Positions 7,719 to 14,553 of a stretch of DNA of 18,098 nucleotides are shown one piece after another. The position numbers were made by a program, and so were the translations under genes. Under the pieces are notes generated by a model. It was given only the letters and a program-made list of their open reading frames with translations, did no database searches and had not been told where the DNA came from. Origin of the DNA: Myxococcales bacterium (lineage in GTDB: Bacteria; Myxococcota; Myxococcia; Myxococcales; Myxococcaceae); the NCBI GenBank assembly GCA_003153055.1, contig PMBV01000348.1, positions 1 to 18,098 of the forward strand. The letters are read 5' to 3'. The stretch's first letter is position 1. Every line of letters starts with the position of its first letter.

Positions 7719-8425
7719 GGGCGGCGACTCACCGCGGCCGCGAAGTCGAAGAGGCGCTGGTAGTCTTCGAGCTCGGGAGGGTGCGCCCCCGGCCGCACGA
7801 CGAGCGTCGACGGCCACCCGACATCGTCCAGCTTGGCCTTGAGCGACTCCATCGCGGGCCGTTGAATGTTGTCTTCGGCCGCCGCCAGGAGCAACGTCGG
7901 GCGCTCCCGGTCTCGGCGGTACACCACCCCAGTGACCGGGCCCCCGTGCATCAACACCCAGCCGGCAGCCGGCACCTCGGTGTCTCCCATCACCATGGTG
8001 AGAAAGTAGGCTCCGTTGGAGTAGCCGCTCAGCACCGGGACAGGCCGCGGGTGGTGTCGCCCCAGGCGCACCGAGGCGGCCGCGAGCACCTCCTTGAGGC
8101 GCGCGGTGACGAGGCGCACTTCGGTCAGTTGGCTTCGTGCGGTCGGCCAGCACCAGAAGGCTCGGACCTCGGGGGCCCAATCGCACAGCCCACCGCGGCC
8201 CTTGAGCACCACCACCGGCGTCCTCCGGTTGCGAGGCACTCTCTCCATCAACGAGAGCTCCACGCCCAGGGCCTGGAGGGTGGGCGCGGTCATGCCGTGA
8301 AAGTAGACGGCCAGCCCCCGCTTCTCGCCGTCGAGGAGACACGCGTCACCCGGCAGCGGCTCCCAAGCCGGAGGACACATGGGCTGGGGCACCCCGACCA
8401 GGAGCGCCAGGAGAACGGGCATCAT
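7715..8425 (-). CDS. Small alpha/beta-hydrolase (esterase-like) protein
   Basis: 236 residues from ATG 8425; a TTG two codons earlier is also open, but GAGG sits 6 bases before the ATG. The first 17 residues (MMPVLLALLVGVPQPMC) are hydrophobic and could be a signal sequence, though they lack the usual positive start. An oxyanion-type HG occurs in AVYFHGMTAP (about 39-48). The nucleophile elbow GYSNG places Ser136 as catalytic serine. Asp185 in AAAEDNIQ and His215 in PGAHPPE follow in the expected triad order and spacing. Four cysteines in the N-terminal half (17, 29, 81, 92) would fit disulfides in an exported protein. The substrate is unknown. It is translationally coupled to the downstream acyltransferase. 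Confidence 0.8.
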   Translation of the reverse strand: MMPVLLALLVGVPQPMCPPAWEPLPGDACLLDGEKRGLAVYFHGMTAPTLQALGVELSLMERVPRNRRTPVVVLKGRGGLCDWAPEVRAFWCWPTARSQLTEVRLVTARLKEVLAAASVRLGRHHPRPVPVLSGYSNGAYFLTMVMGDTEVPAAGWVLMHGGPVTGVVYRRDRERPTLLLAAAEDNIQRPAMESLKAKLDDVGWPSTLVVRPGAHPPELEDYQRLFDFAAAVSRRP

Positions 8426-8449
8426 CGGCAACCTCGACGGGAAACGACT

Positions 8450-8476
8450 CGGGGCGCCCTTTTCGAGGACGCCCCG
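8450..8476. terminator. Hairpin between GNAT and hydrolase genes
   Basis: CGGGGCG (8450-8456) pairs with CGCCCCG (8470-8476) around a 13-base loop, in the 78-bp gap after the GNAT stop. No T-run follows on the minus strand, so it may only attenuate transcription into the hydrolase gene. Confidence 0.3.
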
Positions 8477-8503
8477 GGCGACTTCAAGCTCGAATGGGGT
8501 GGG

Positions 8504-9028
8504 TTAGAGCTCTCGACTCATCAACAGGCGGAGCTTCCCGCTCTTCTTCGAGACCACCGTGGCGACGGTGGTGAAGCCGGCCTTGCGGTAGAAGCTCACA
8601 GCCGGCGAATTGGACGGGTCGACTCGCAGGGCCAGGGTCTTGCGGTGCATGTCCCGGGCGACGGCGAGGCCTTGCTCCAGCACCACGGCGCCCATGCCCT
8701 TCTGCCGCAGCTCCTGCTTCACCACGATGTTCCGGAGGTACGCGGCGCCCGGAACCGGCCCGTCGCGCTCGATGCTGACGTAGCCCACCACGGTGCCGCT
8801 CAGGCGAGCCACCGAGATGAAGGGCCGGAGCTTGCTCAGGGCCTCGAGGCTCTCGCCTTGATCCTCTCCCCGGCCTTTCCAAGGGTCGGTGCCGCTGCGG
8901 AGGGCCGCCAGCACCACCATGTCCTCGTCGGTGGGGGCCGAGAATTTCATCTGGGCCTTCAGGTCCTCGGGCACCGGAACGATGGGGGGCGAAGGGAGCG
9001 GCGTGAGGTCCACCTGTTTGTTGGTCAT
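8504..9028 (-). CDS. GNAT-family N-acetyltransferase
   Basis: 174 residues from ATG 9028, with AAGGGA about 7 bases upstream. A Pro-rich N-terminal tail of about 25 residues precedes the fold. Motif A, which binds the acetyl-CoA pyrophosphate, is visible as YLRNIVVKQELRQKGMG (97-113, with the Q/R-x-x-G-x-G/A element RQKGMG). Motif B is seen in SPAVSFYRKAGF (141-152). These place it firmly in the GNAT fold. The acceptor (protein N-terminus, lysine, small amine or antibiotic) cannot be inferred. It is the first minus-strand gene after a divergent promoter region shared with the GTPase operon, and it may lead a loose operon with the hydrolase and acyltransferase. Confidence 0.88.
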   Translation of the reverse strand: MTNKQVDLTPLPSPPIVPVPEDLKAQMKFSAPTDEDMVVLAALRSGTDPWKGRGEDQGESLEALSKLRPFISVARLSGTVVGYVSIERDGPVPGAAYLRNIVVKQELRQKGMGAVVLEQGLAVARDMHRKTLALRVDPSNSPAVSFYRKAGFTTVATVVSKKSGKLRLLMSREL

Positions 9029-9084
9029 TCGTCGTCCCTTTCGAAGCGTGGCCCGGAATCTCTCGGCTTGCCTTGATCTTAACC

Positions 9085-9103
9085 ACCAACCTCAACGGTT
9101 GGT
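9085..9103. promoter_or_regulatory. Hairpin in the divergent GNAT/GTPase control region
   Basis: The arms ACCAACC (9085-9091) and GGTTGGT (9097-9103) with the loop TCAAC form a perfect 7-bp stem 57 bases ahead of the GNAT start. It could be a leader hairpin of the GNAT transcript or an operator. Confidence 0.4.
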
Positions 9104-9119
9104 ACCGCCCGGAATTTCA

Positions 9120-9145
9120 GTGCGGATCGTGTGTCATTTCCGCAC
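9120..9145. promoter_or_regulatory. Inverted repeat upstream of GTPase operon, candidate operator
   Basis: GTGCGGA (9120-9126) and TCCGCAC (9139-9145) are perfect inverted arms 12 bp apart, a spacing typical of dimeric regulator sites. It lies about 25-30 bp ahead of the possible -10 box of the GTPase promoter and just left of a second palindromic patch containing CACGTG and GTGCAC at 9154-9163. Confidence 0.4.
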
Positions 9146-9149
9146 ATAG

Positions 9150-9177
9150 GTGTCACGTGCACTCTCGCGGATATGGT
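9150..9177 (+). promoter_or_regulatory. Candidate sigma-70-type promoter for GTPase operon
   Basis: GTGTCA (9150-9155, 4 of 6 to TTGACA), a 16-bp spacer and TATGGT (9172-9177, 4 of 6 to TATAAT) would place the start site near 9184, about 17 bases before the ATG at 9201. The -35 overlaps the palindromic CACGTG patch. The match is modest. Confidence 0.3.
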
Positions 9178-9200
9178 GGTTCCCCTCATTTCGCCGCACA

Positions 9201-9914
9201 ATGAGAGCTGTGCAACTGAACCACGCCCAGCGGGAGCTGACGGTCAAGATCGTCTATTACGGACCCGGCCTCTCGGGCAAGACGACGAATTTGCAGATGG
9301 TGCACCAGCGGACCCAGGCCGAGGTGCGGGGCCGGCTCTTGACAGTCGAGACCCATGATGACCGTACGCTGTTCTTCGACTTGCTCCCGGTTTTCTTCAG
9401 CACCGCCAATGGCTTCAAGGTGAAGGTGAAGCTGTTCACCGTTCCGGGTCAGGTGATTCACAACGCCACCCGCCGAATCGTGCTCCAGGGCGCTGACGGG
9501 GTCGCCTTCATCGCCGATAGTCGTCGAGGTGCTGCGCGCGACAACAACGACTACTGGAAGAACTTGATGGAGAACATGAGGGAAAACGGGCTGGACCCCG
9601 CCCAAGTTCCCGTGGTCATCCAGTACAACAAGCGAGACTTGCCCGACGCCAAGACCGACGCGGAGATGGAAGAGACGCGGAAGAAGGGAAAGGAGCCGGT
9701 GGTGGGGGCCATCGCCATCAGGGGTGTAGGTGTTCTTGAGACCCTGTACGCCGTCCTGCAGTCTGCCTTCCGGGCCATCGACGCCCGCGCGGGGTTGTCG
9801 AAGAACATCGGGCTGACGGAGCGGGAGTTCTTGTCCCAGGTGTTCGCCAACATCGATACCAGCGGCACGGAGCTCGAGGCCTTGTTCCCACCCAAGAAGA
9901 CGGAGCGCCGATGA
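9201..9914 (+). CDS. MglA-like Ras-superfamily small GTPase
   Basis: 237 residues. The ATG at 9201 gives a family-like start about 16 residues before KIVYYGPGLSGKTTN; an in-frame GTG at 9150 would add 17 atypical residues. No strong ribosome site precedes the ATG. The P-loop GPGLSGKT is at 21-28. DDRTLFFDLLP carries Arg55 and TVPGQV carries Gln84; by position these match the catalytic Arg and Gln of MglA. The base-specificity motif NKRD is at 143-146. MglA-type proteins control polarity and gliding in Myxococcus xanthus, with MglB as GTPase activator. No MglB (roadblock) gene is beside it. The last 40 or so residues (from about 198, rich in acidic residues and ending PKKTERR) extend beyond the normal family end. 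It overlaps the downstream kinase by ATGA, so the two are very likely co-expressed. Confidence 0.92.
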   Translation: MRAVQLNHAQRELTVKIVYYGPGLSGKTTNLQMVHQRTQAEVRGRLLTVETHDDRTLFFDLLPVFFSTANGFKVKVKLFTVPGQVIHNATRRIVLQGADGVAFIADSRRGAARDNNDYWKNLMENMRENGLDPAQVPVVIQYNKRDLPDAKTDAEMEETRKKGKEPVVGAIAIRGVGVLETLYAVLQSAFRAIDARAGLSKNIGLTEREFLSQVFANIDTSGTELEALFPPKKTERR

Positions 9915-11380
9915 GGCAGGGAGAGTCGGTGCTTCAACGCCGGGTGTCCCTGGCCGAGATGCTCGACAGCGAGTCGTTCACCGAGGTGGTGAAGGGCTTC
10001 GTGGAGCTGTACCGGGTGGGTATCAAGGTGTTCGACGACAAGGGCGGGAAGCTGGCCGACATCAAAATCAACAACGGCGACTTCTGCGGCTACGTGTTCA
10101 GTTTCCCCGAGGGCCGGCGGCGCTGCACCGCCACGGTGGGTCGGGTCAAAGACGGCCCCGTCGCCGTCTCGCACGGAGCGCGGCTGCCGGTACTGGAGCC
10201 GGAGTTCCACGCCAAGGGCATGGTCACCGTGCCCTGCTTCACCGGGTTGCGCTACCTCATCGAGCCCATCTCCTGGGAGGGCGACGTGCTCGGCCGCGTG
10301 GTGTTCGGCCCCTTCATGCCCGAGGACCTGACCGAGTTCCCGCCCCGCTCGCTGGCCGAGATCTCCGAGGCCCTCAACGCCACCAACGCCCACCAGCTGG
10401 TCGACAAGGTGCGCCGGGCGCCCGAGGCCACCATCGCGAGGGTGATGGTCCACTTCGGCCAACTGCTCCAGACGATGCTGTTCGCCGGGCAGAAGATGTT
10501 CCTCACCACCCAGCTCCACATCGAAGCGACGCTGGATCAGAACAAGGAGCTCGAGGAGCGCAACAGGAGCCTGGAAGAGGCCAACACGCACCTCAAGGAG
10601 CTCGACCGCCTCAAGAGCGCCTTCCTCGCCACCGTCAGCCACGAGCTCCGCACCCCGCTGACCAGCATCATCGGGTACTCGGAGATGCTGGCCGAGGGCC
10701 TCGCGGGCGCCTTGAACGAGGAGCAGGTCGACTACGTCCGCACCATCATGGAAAAGGGCGAGACGCTCCTCAAGCTGATCAGCAGCATCCTCGACATCTC
10801 GCAGATTGAAGCCGGCAAGGTGCGGCTCAATTTCGAGCCGATGGACGTGCTCGAACTGGTCACCTCGTCGGTCTCGAGCCTCAAGCCTCAGGCCCAGAAG
10901 AAGGGCGTCATGCTCGATGCCAAGCTGCCGACGAAGATGGGTCGGGTGACCGGAGACCGAGACAGACTCCGCCAGGTGGTCGTGAATCTCTTGGCCAACG
11001 CGGTGAAGTTCACGCCCAAGGGCGGCCGGGTGTCGGTGCTGGTGACCGACGTCGCCCACCAGGCGGATCTCAACGTCGAGGGCTTTCGAATCATCGTGGA
11101 AGACTCCGGCGTGGGCATCGCCGCTGATCAATTCGACAAGATCTTCAACAGCTTCTACCAGGTCGACTCGTCCTCCACGCGGGAGTACGGCGGCGCGGGC
11201 CTGGGCCTGGCCATCGTGAAGAGCTTCGTCGAGGGCCACGGCGGCGTGGTGCGGGTGGCCAGCGAGATAGGCCATGGCTCGCGGTTCACCCTCATCGTGC
11301 CGGCGCAGCCCTCGTCGCTGCAGGTGCAGATCAACCCGCCCATCTCGTCGCTCGAAGCGAGCGCGGAGGACCGCTTCTAA
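9911..11380 (+). CDS. Soluble PocR-domain sensor histidine kinase
   Basis: 489 residues. The ATG at 9911 overlaps the GTPase stop (ATGA). Residues about 14-190 resemble the PocR ligand-binding domain: DSESFTEVVKGFVELYRVGIKVFDD, then FCGYV with Cys59, RRRC with Cys72 and VPCF with Cys109, a cysteine arrangement typical of that domain. A coiled-coil linker (about 200-235) leads to the HisKA helix with phospho-acceptor His244 in FLATVSHELRTPL. The ATPase domain has the N-box NLLANAVKF (359-367), the G1 box DSGVGI (398-403) and GGAGLGLAI (427-435). There are no transmembrane segments, so it senses a cytoplasmic ligand or partner. There is no receiver domain and no response regulator next door. 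Coupling to a small GTPase suggests shared signalling; the direction of control is not shown. Confidence 0.93.
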   Translation: MRQGESVLQRRVSLAEMLDSESFTEVVKGFVELYRVGIKVFDDKGGKLADIKINNGDFCGYVFSFPEGRRRCTATVGRVKDGPVAVSHGARLPVLEPEFHAKGMVTVPCFTGLRYLIEPISWEGDVLGRVVFGPFMPEDLTEFPPRSLAEISEALNATNAHQLVDKVRRAPEATIARVMVHFGQLLQTMLFAGQKMFLTTQLHIEATLDQNKELEERNRSLEEANTHLKELDRLKSAFLATVSHELRTPLTSIIGYSEMLAEGLAGALNEEQVDYVRTIMEKGETLLKLISSILDISQIEAGKVRLNFEPMDVLELVTSSVSSLKPQAQKKGVMLDAKLPTKMGRVTGDRDRLRQVVVNLLANAVKFTPKGGRVSVLVTDVAHQADLNVEGFRIIVEDSGVGIAADQFDKIFNSFYQVDSSSTREYGGAGLGLAIVKSFVEGHGGVVRVASEIGHGSRFTLIVPAQPSSLQVQINPPISSLEASAEDRF

Positions 11381-11395
11381 GTCCCTGTGACAGCG

Positions 11396-11419
11396 CCTGG
11401 TCAGGACTCAAGGACCAGG
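11396..11419 (+). terminator. Hairpin after kinase gene, candidate terminator
   Basis: CCTGGTC (11396-11402) and GACCAGG (11413-11419) form a perfect 7-bp stem with a 10-base loop, 15 bases past the kinase stop. There is no T-run, so termination here would be rho-dependent or weak. Confidence 0.4.
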
Positions 11420-11425
11420 AGGCCC

Positions 11426-11454
11426 TTGCGGCCCACCCTCGAGGTGCGCATAAC
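11426..11454 (+). promoter_or_regulatory. Candidate promoter of rhodanese gene
   Basis: TTGCGG (11426-11431), a 17-bp spacer and CATAAC (11449-11454) would start transcription near 11461, about 37 bases before the ATG. The -10 box is a fair match and the -35 box keeps only TTG. Confidence 0.35.
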
Positions 11455-11497
11455 CTCCTAGCGACTTGTTGCTGGTCAACCCAAACGAGGAGTTCCC

Positions 11498-11923
11498 ATG
11501 AGGCACATTCTGCAATCGATGGCAGTGGCAGCGCTGGTGTTGCCGGGGGCAGCCCTGGCGTGCGACGGCATGGAGCATCAGGCGTCGTTCGAGCCGCGCA
11601 AGGCCACGGTGGCCGAAGTAGCCCTGTGGACCAAGCAAAAACAAGCGACTCCGGTCGACGCCAACGGAGAGGCCACCCGAACGAGCCAAGGCGTCATCCC
11701 CGGGGCCGTGCTCCTCACCTCGTCGACCCAGTACGCGGTGGCCGAGCTCCCGAAGGACAAGGAGGCTCGCCTTGTTTTTTATTGCGCCAATGAGAAATGC
11801 ACCGCCTCCTACACGGCCGCGGTGAGAGCCCTGGAGCACGGCTACACCAACGTGGCAGTCCTGCCCGCGGGCATCTTCGGCTGGAGGCAAGCAGGGCAGC
11901 CAACGACCAAGCCCAATAGCTGA
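11498..11923 (+). CDS. Exported single-domain rhodanese-like protein
   Basis: 141 residues with GAGGAG five bases before the ATG. Residues 1-21 form a signal peptide. The following Cys22 makes lipid attachment possible, but the residues before it (A-L-A) fit the lipobox poorly. The mature part has rhodanese marks: VDANGEA (53-59), the SQGVIPGAVLL segment (63-73) and the strand LVFYC leading to the active-site loop with Cys96. The loop reads CANEKCTAS, with a second Cys101 in place of the usual arginine-rich end. This CxxxxC form could act in periplasmic thiol or redox handling rather than classical thiosulfate sulfurtransfer. It stands alone, with its own likely promoter. Confidence 0.85.
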   Translation: MRHILQSMAVAALVLPGAALACDGMEHQASFEPRKATVAEVALWTKQKQATPVDANGEATRTSQGVIPGAVLLTSSTQYAVAELPKDKEARLVFYCANEKCTASYTAAVRALEHGYTNVAVLPAGIFGWRQAGQPTTKPNS

Positions 11924-12044
11924 GCGGCAGCCGTCGTCAGCTCGGACTCGATGACGTCGGCCTGACCCGCCTCGACGAACTCAGTCCGCGTGCTTGGCGC
12001 GGATCCGAGTTTGCAATGGCGAGGGAGCAAGGAGCGTCGACCAC

Positions 12045-12365
12045 ATGGAAGGGTTTCGTTACCTCTCCAAAACGGAAGTGGAATCCCAACTCTCCCAGCT
12101 CCTGGGCGCTGGCGGCTTTGCCGAGGGGGAGCGCGAATCGTTCCTCGACTGGGCCTGGCTGGTGGCCACCGCGAGCGACGCCTTCGCCAGTCAGAACCGC
12201 GACGCCTGTGCCGCGCTGCTGCGAGATGAGACGGAAGCCCTGGAGCGCATCATCAGCGTGCGGGCGCGCCACGTGTCGGGAATCTCGGAGGAGCTGTTGA
12301 GCAAGCGGGCGTTCTTGGCGTACCTCGAGCGCCAGGTGGAGACTCCTCAGGCCCGCGTCGGCTGA
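12045..12365 (+). CDS. Small helical protein of unknown function
   Basis: 106 residues from ATG 12045, supported by GGAG ten bases upstream; an in-frame ATG further up (near 11994) lacks a ribosome site. I do not recognise the family. The sequence is acidic and mostly helical (EGERESFLDWAWLVATASDAF, then RDETEALERIISVRA), without signal peptide, transmembrane segment or catalytic motif. Two cysteines are absent from any metal-like pattern. Its last 19 bases overlap the end of the convergent metallophosphoesterase gene. Frame composition (wobble GC-rich) and the ribosome site support it being real. Confidence 0.65.
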   Translation: MEGFRYLSKTEVESQLSQLLGAGGFAEGERESFLDWAWLVATASDAFASQNRDACAALLRDETEALERIISVRARHVSGISEELLSKRAFLAYLERQVETPQARVG

Positions 12366-13552
12366 GCGCGGAGCGTCACCAGGGTCACCTCGCCCCAAGT
12401 CCCCACTCGAAACGGCGGGCCCCAGTAGCCCGTACCCACGCTGGTGTAGGTGAGGACTCCGGCGATTTCATGGAGCCCTCCCACCACGGGTTGCTGGAGC
12501 CGAACGAAGGCCATGAAGGGAAACATCTGGCCTCCATGGGTGTGGCCGCTGAGCATCAACGCCACGTTCGCCGAAGCCGCGGCCTTGGCGAAGCGCGGCT
12601 GGTGCGAGAGGAGCACTCGCGGAGCTCCGGGAGGTGCCCCTGAGAACGCCGCCGTCACGTCTGGGCGGTGAGACTCGGCGAAGCGAGCGCCCTCGACGTC
12701 GGGCACCCCGGCCAGCACCAGTTGCCCCTCGCCTCGCATCAACACGCGGTGGGTGTTGTGGAGCACCGTCATCCCCAATCGAGCGCACTCCGCCATCCAG
12801 CTCGACGCGCCCGAGTAGTACTCGTGGTTGCCGGTGACGAAGAAGGTGCCGTGACGGCTTTGGAGCTCGCCCATCGGGAGCACCTCGTCCTTGAGCCGTG
12901 CCACGGAGCCATCGACGAGGTCGCCCGTGATGACGACCGCGTCGGCGTCCAGCGCGTTGACCTGCTTCACCAGCCGTCGGGCGAAGCGGCGATCGAGCGT
13001 CTCTCCCAGGTGCACGTCGCTGAGCTGCACCAGTCGAAAGCCGTCGAGGTCCGGGTGGAGCCCAGCGATGGAGATGCTCACCTGCTTGAGCCGGGGCGCG
13101 CGGGCCACGATGAAGCCCCACACCAGCGCGGGCCCCACCACGCTCAGCACGATGGCCTCCCGAGCGCCCCGCCAGCCCGCGGTCGGCGTCACCAGGGAAG
13201 CCAACGCCAGGGCCAGGTCCGAGAGAGCGAATCCAGCCACCAACAGACCGAAGGCCCCCATCCACACGAAACCCACCCACTGGGAGAGCCGCGCGAGCCG
13301 GCGAGGAAACAGCCGGCCCCCGATGAACCCGACGAAGATCGACCCGTACATCGCGAACAGCCAGACCCAACCGATGGTGCTCCATGGCCGCTGGAGCCCC
13401 GCGTCATCGAACAGGCGCAGCCCGATGTACCAGTGGAGGCTCAACGTCACCCCCACCATCACCGCCAGGAAGGCCACGCCGCGAAAGAAGAGCAACAGGG
13501 GAATCTTGAGCGGGCTCACTCGGTCCGGGGTCAACTCGCTCGGCTCGTTCAT
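12347..13552 (-). CDS. YkuE-type membrane-anchored metallophosphoesterase
   Basis: 401 residues from ATG 13552 (the frame is open further up, to 13639, but those 29 residues are uncharged by any ribosome site and look spurious). About four transmembrane helices fill residues 17-151. The calcineurin-like phosphoesterase domain follows: LSDVHLG (Asp179, His181), TGDLVDG (Asp211), GNHEYY (Asn242, His243), LSHQP (His317) and GHTHGGQ (His337, His339). All metal ligands are present, so a two-metal active site is expected. YkuE-type enzymes act on phosphoester bonds at the membrane, including some lipid substrates; the substrate here is unknown. The gene is convergent with the small unknown gene and divergent from the MXAN_5187-like operon. 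Confidence 0.9.
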   Translation of the reverse strand: MNEPSELTPDRVSPLKIPLLLFFRGVAFLAVMVGVTLSLHWYIGLRLFDDAGLQRPWSTIGWVWLFAMYGSIFVGFIGGRLFPRRLARLSQWVGFVWMGAFGLLVAGFALSDLALALASLVTPTAGWRGAREAIVLSVVGPALVWGFIVARAPRLKQVSISIAGLHPDLDGFRLVQLSDVHLGETLDRRFARRLVKQVNALDADAVVITGDLVDGSVARLKDEVLPMGELQSRHGTFFVTGNHEYYSGASSWMAECARLGMTVLHNTHRVLMRGEGQLVLAGVPDVEGARFAESHRPDVTAAFSGAPPGAPRVLLSHQPRFAKAAASANVALMLSGHTHGGQMFPFMAFVRLQQPVVGGLHEIAGVLTYTSVGTGYWGPPFRVGTWGEVTLVTLRAQPTRA

Positions 13553-13686
13553 GGAGGCACCGACTGTAACGGGCCACGGGGAGCGAGGGTGGCGCCGATC
13601 AGGCAGGCCACCGACAACGCGTCGGACAGTCGGCACCACCGGCGCATCTTGGGGACTCGCCCAGGCAGGTCAGGTACACTGCTCGC

Positions 13687-14553
13687 GTGCCTGGCCGGCT
13701 TGATCAACCTGCCGATAGGAAGACATCCGGCGACGCCGAGGACGCCCTCGAAGCCTGCGCCGCCATCGAGGCGGAGCTGGCCGAGCTCCGCGCGGCGTAC
13801 GAGCAGTACTTTCTCGGGGTCGAGCGTCACCCCCCCAACGCCCGCCACGACGCCCTGAAGCGGAGAATGCAAGAGCTCAAGGGGCTCTTCGTGCGCCAGA
13901 CGGCGGTGAAGTTCCGCATTCAGACCGTCTCGGCCCGGCTCACGACCTTCGAGCGATTGTGGGATCGCTCGCTGAAGGAGATCGAAGCCGGCACCTACCG
14001 CCGCGATCTGAGCCGCGCCAAACGACACCAGAAGGAACGCGAGCTCGGCAAGCAGAAGAAGCCTGCCGAGACCCCCGAGGAGCTCGACCTCTCGGATCTC
14101 GACGACGACCTCGACTCGGCCATCGCCGCCGCCACCAGTACCCCCCGCCCCGCGAACGGCACCGGGCCCAGCGCCATGGTGCCCCCGCCACCTCCGTCGG
14201 TGCCTCCGGCCAAGCCGACGGTGCCGGTGATGCCGGTGCTCACTCCGCCCTCGGTGCGACCGGTGGCCCTCGCTCCTTCCCCGCCGGTGCGCCCGGTGGT
14301 GACACCCCCTTTCGCGGCGCCGGTCGCGAGCGGCCTGACGGACCAGAAAATCAAGGCCATCTACGACGCCTACGTCATGGCCAAGCGCCGCTGCGGAGAA
14401 GACACCAAGGGCCTCACCCTCGACTCGGTGGCCTCGACGCTCCGCAAGCAGGTGCCCGAGCTGATGAAGCAGCACCAGGCCAAGAGCGTCGAGTTCAAAG
14501 TCGTCATCAAGGACGGCCGCGCGGTGTTGCGCGCCCTCCCCAGGGATTCATGA
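13687..14553 (+). CDS. MXAN_5187-like protein with proline-rich linker
   Basis: 288 residues from GTG 13687, the only reasonable start. The ribosome site is poor (AGGT 12 bases upstream). TACACT ends six bases before the GTG, so a leaderless transcript is possible. Residues about 20-125 are charged and helical (CAAIEAELAELRAAYEQYF, then FRIQTVSARLTTFERLW). Residues about 150-215 are a low-complexity Pro/Val/Ala linker with a run of five prolines. Residues about 218-285 form a compact domain (LTDQKIKAIYDAYVMAKRRC, then SVEFKVVIKDGRAVLRAL) that I recall as the C-terminal domain of the myxobacterial MXAN_5187 family. I know no function for it. It overlaps the downstream phosphoesterase by ATGA, so a partnership is likely. 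Confidence 0.75.
   Translation: MPGRLDQPADRKTSGDAEDALEACAAIEAELAELRAAYEQYFLGVERHPPNARHDALKRRMQELKGLFVRQTAVKFRIQTVSARLTTFERLWDRSLKEIEAGTYRRDLSRAKRHQKERELGKQKKPAETPEELDLSDLDDDLDSAIAAATSTPRPANGTGPSAMVPPPPPSVPPAKPTVPVMPVLTPPSVRPVALAPSPPVRPVVTPPFAAPVASGLTDQKIKAIYDAYVMAKRRCGEDTKGLTLDSVASTLRKQVPELMKQHQAKSVEFKVVIKDGRAVLRALPRDS

Noticed and set aside
5895..7763. 622-residue plus-strand frame over atpH and the acyltransferase
   Set aside because: Arg/His/Gln-rich shadow; both minus-strand genes are recognisable.
7719..8342. Upstream extension of the acyltransferase frame
   Set aside because: Arg-rich sequence in the hydrolase's alternate frame; GTG at 7718 fits the GTGA overlap and the family start.
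9150..9200. Earlier GTG start for the GTPase
   Set aside because: Adds 17 residues unlike MglA proteins and has no ribosome site.
9551..11275. 574-residue minus-strand frame opposite the kinase
   Set aside because: Shadow of a kinase with complete H, N and G boxes.
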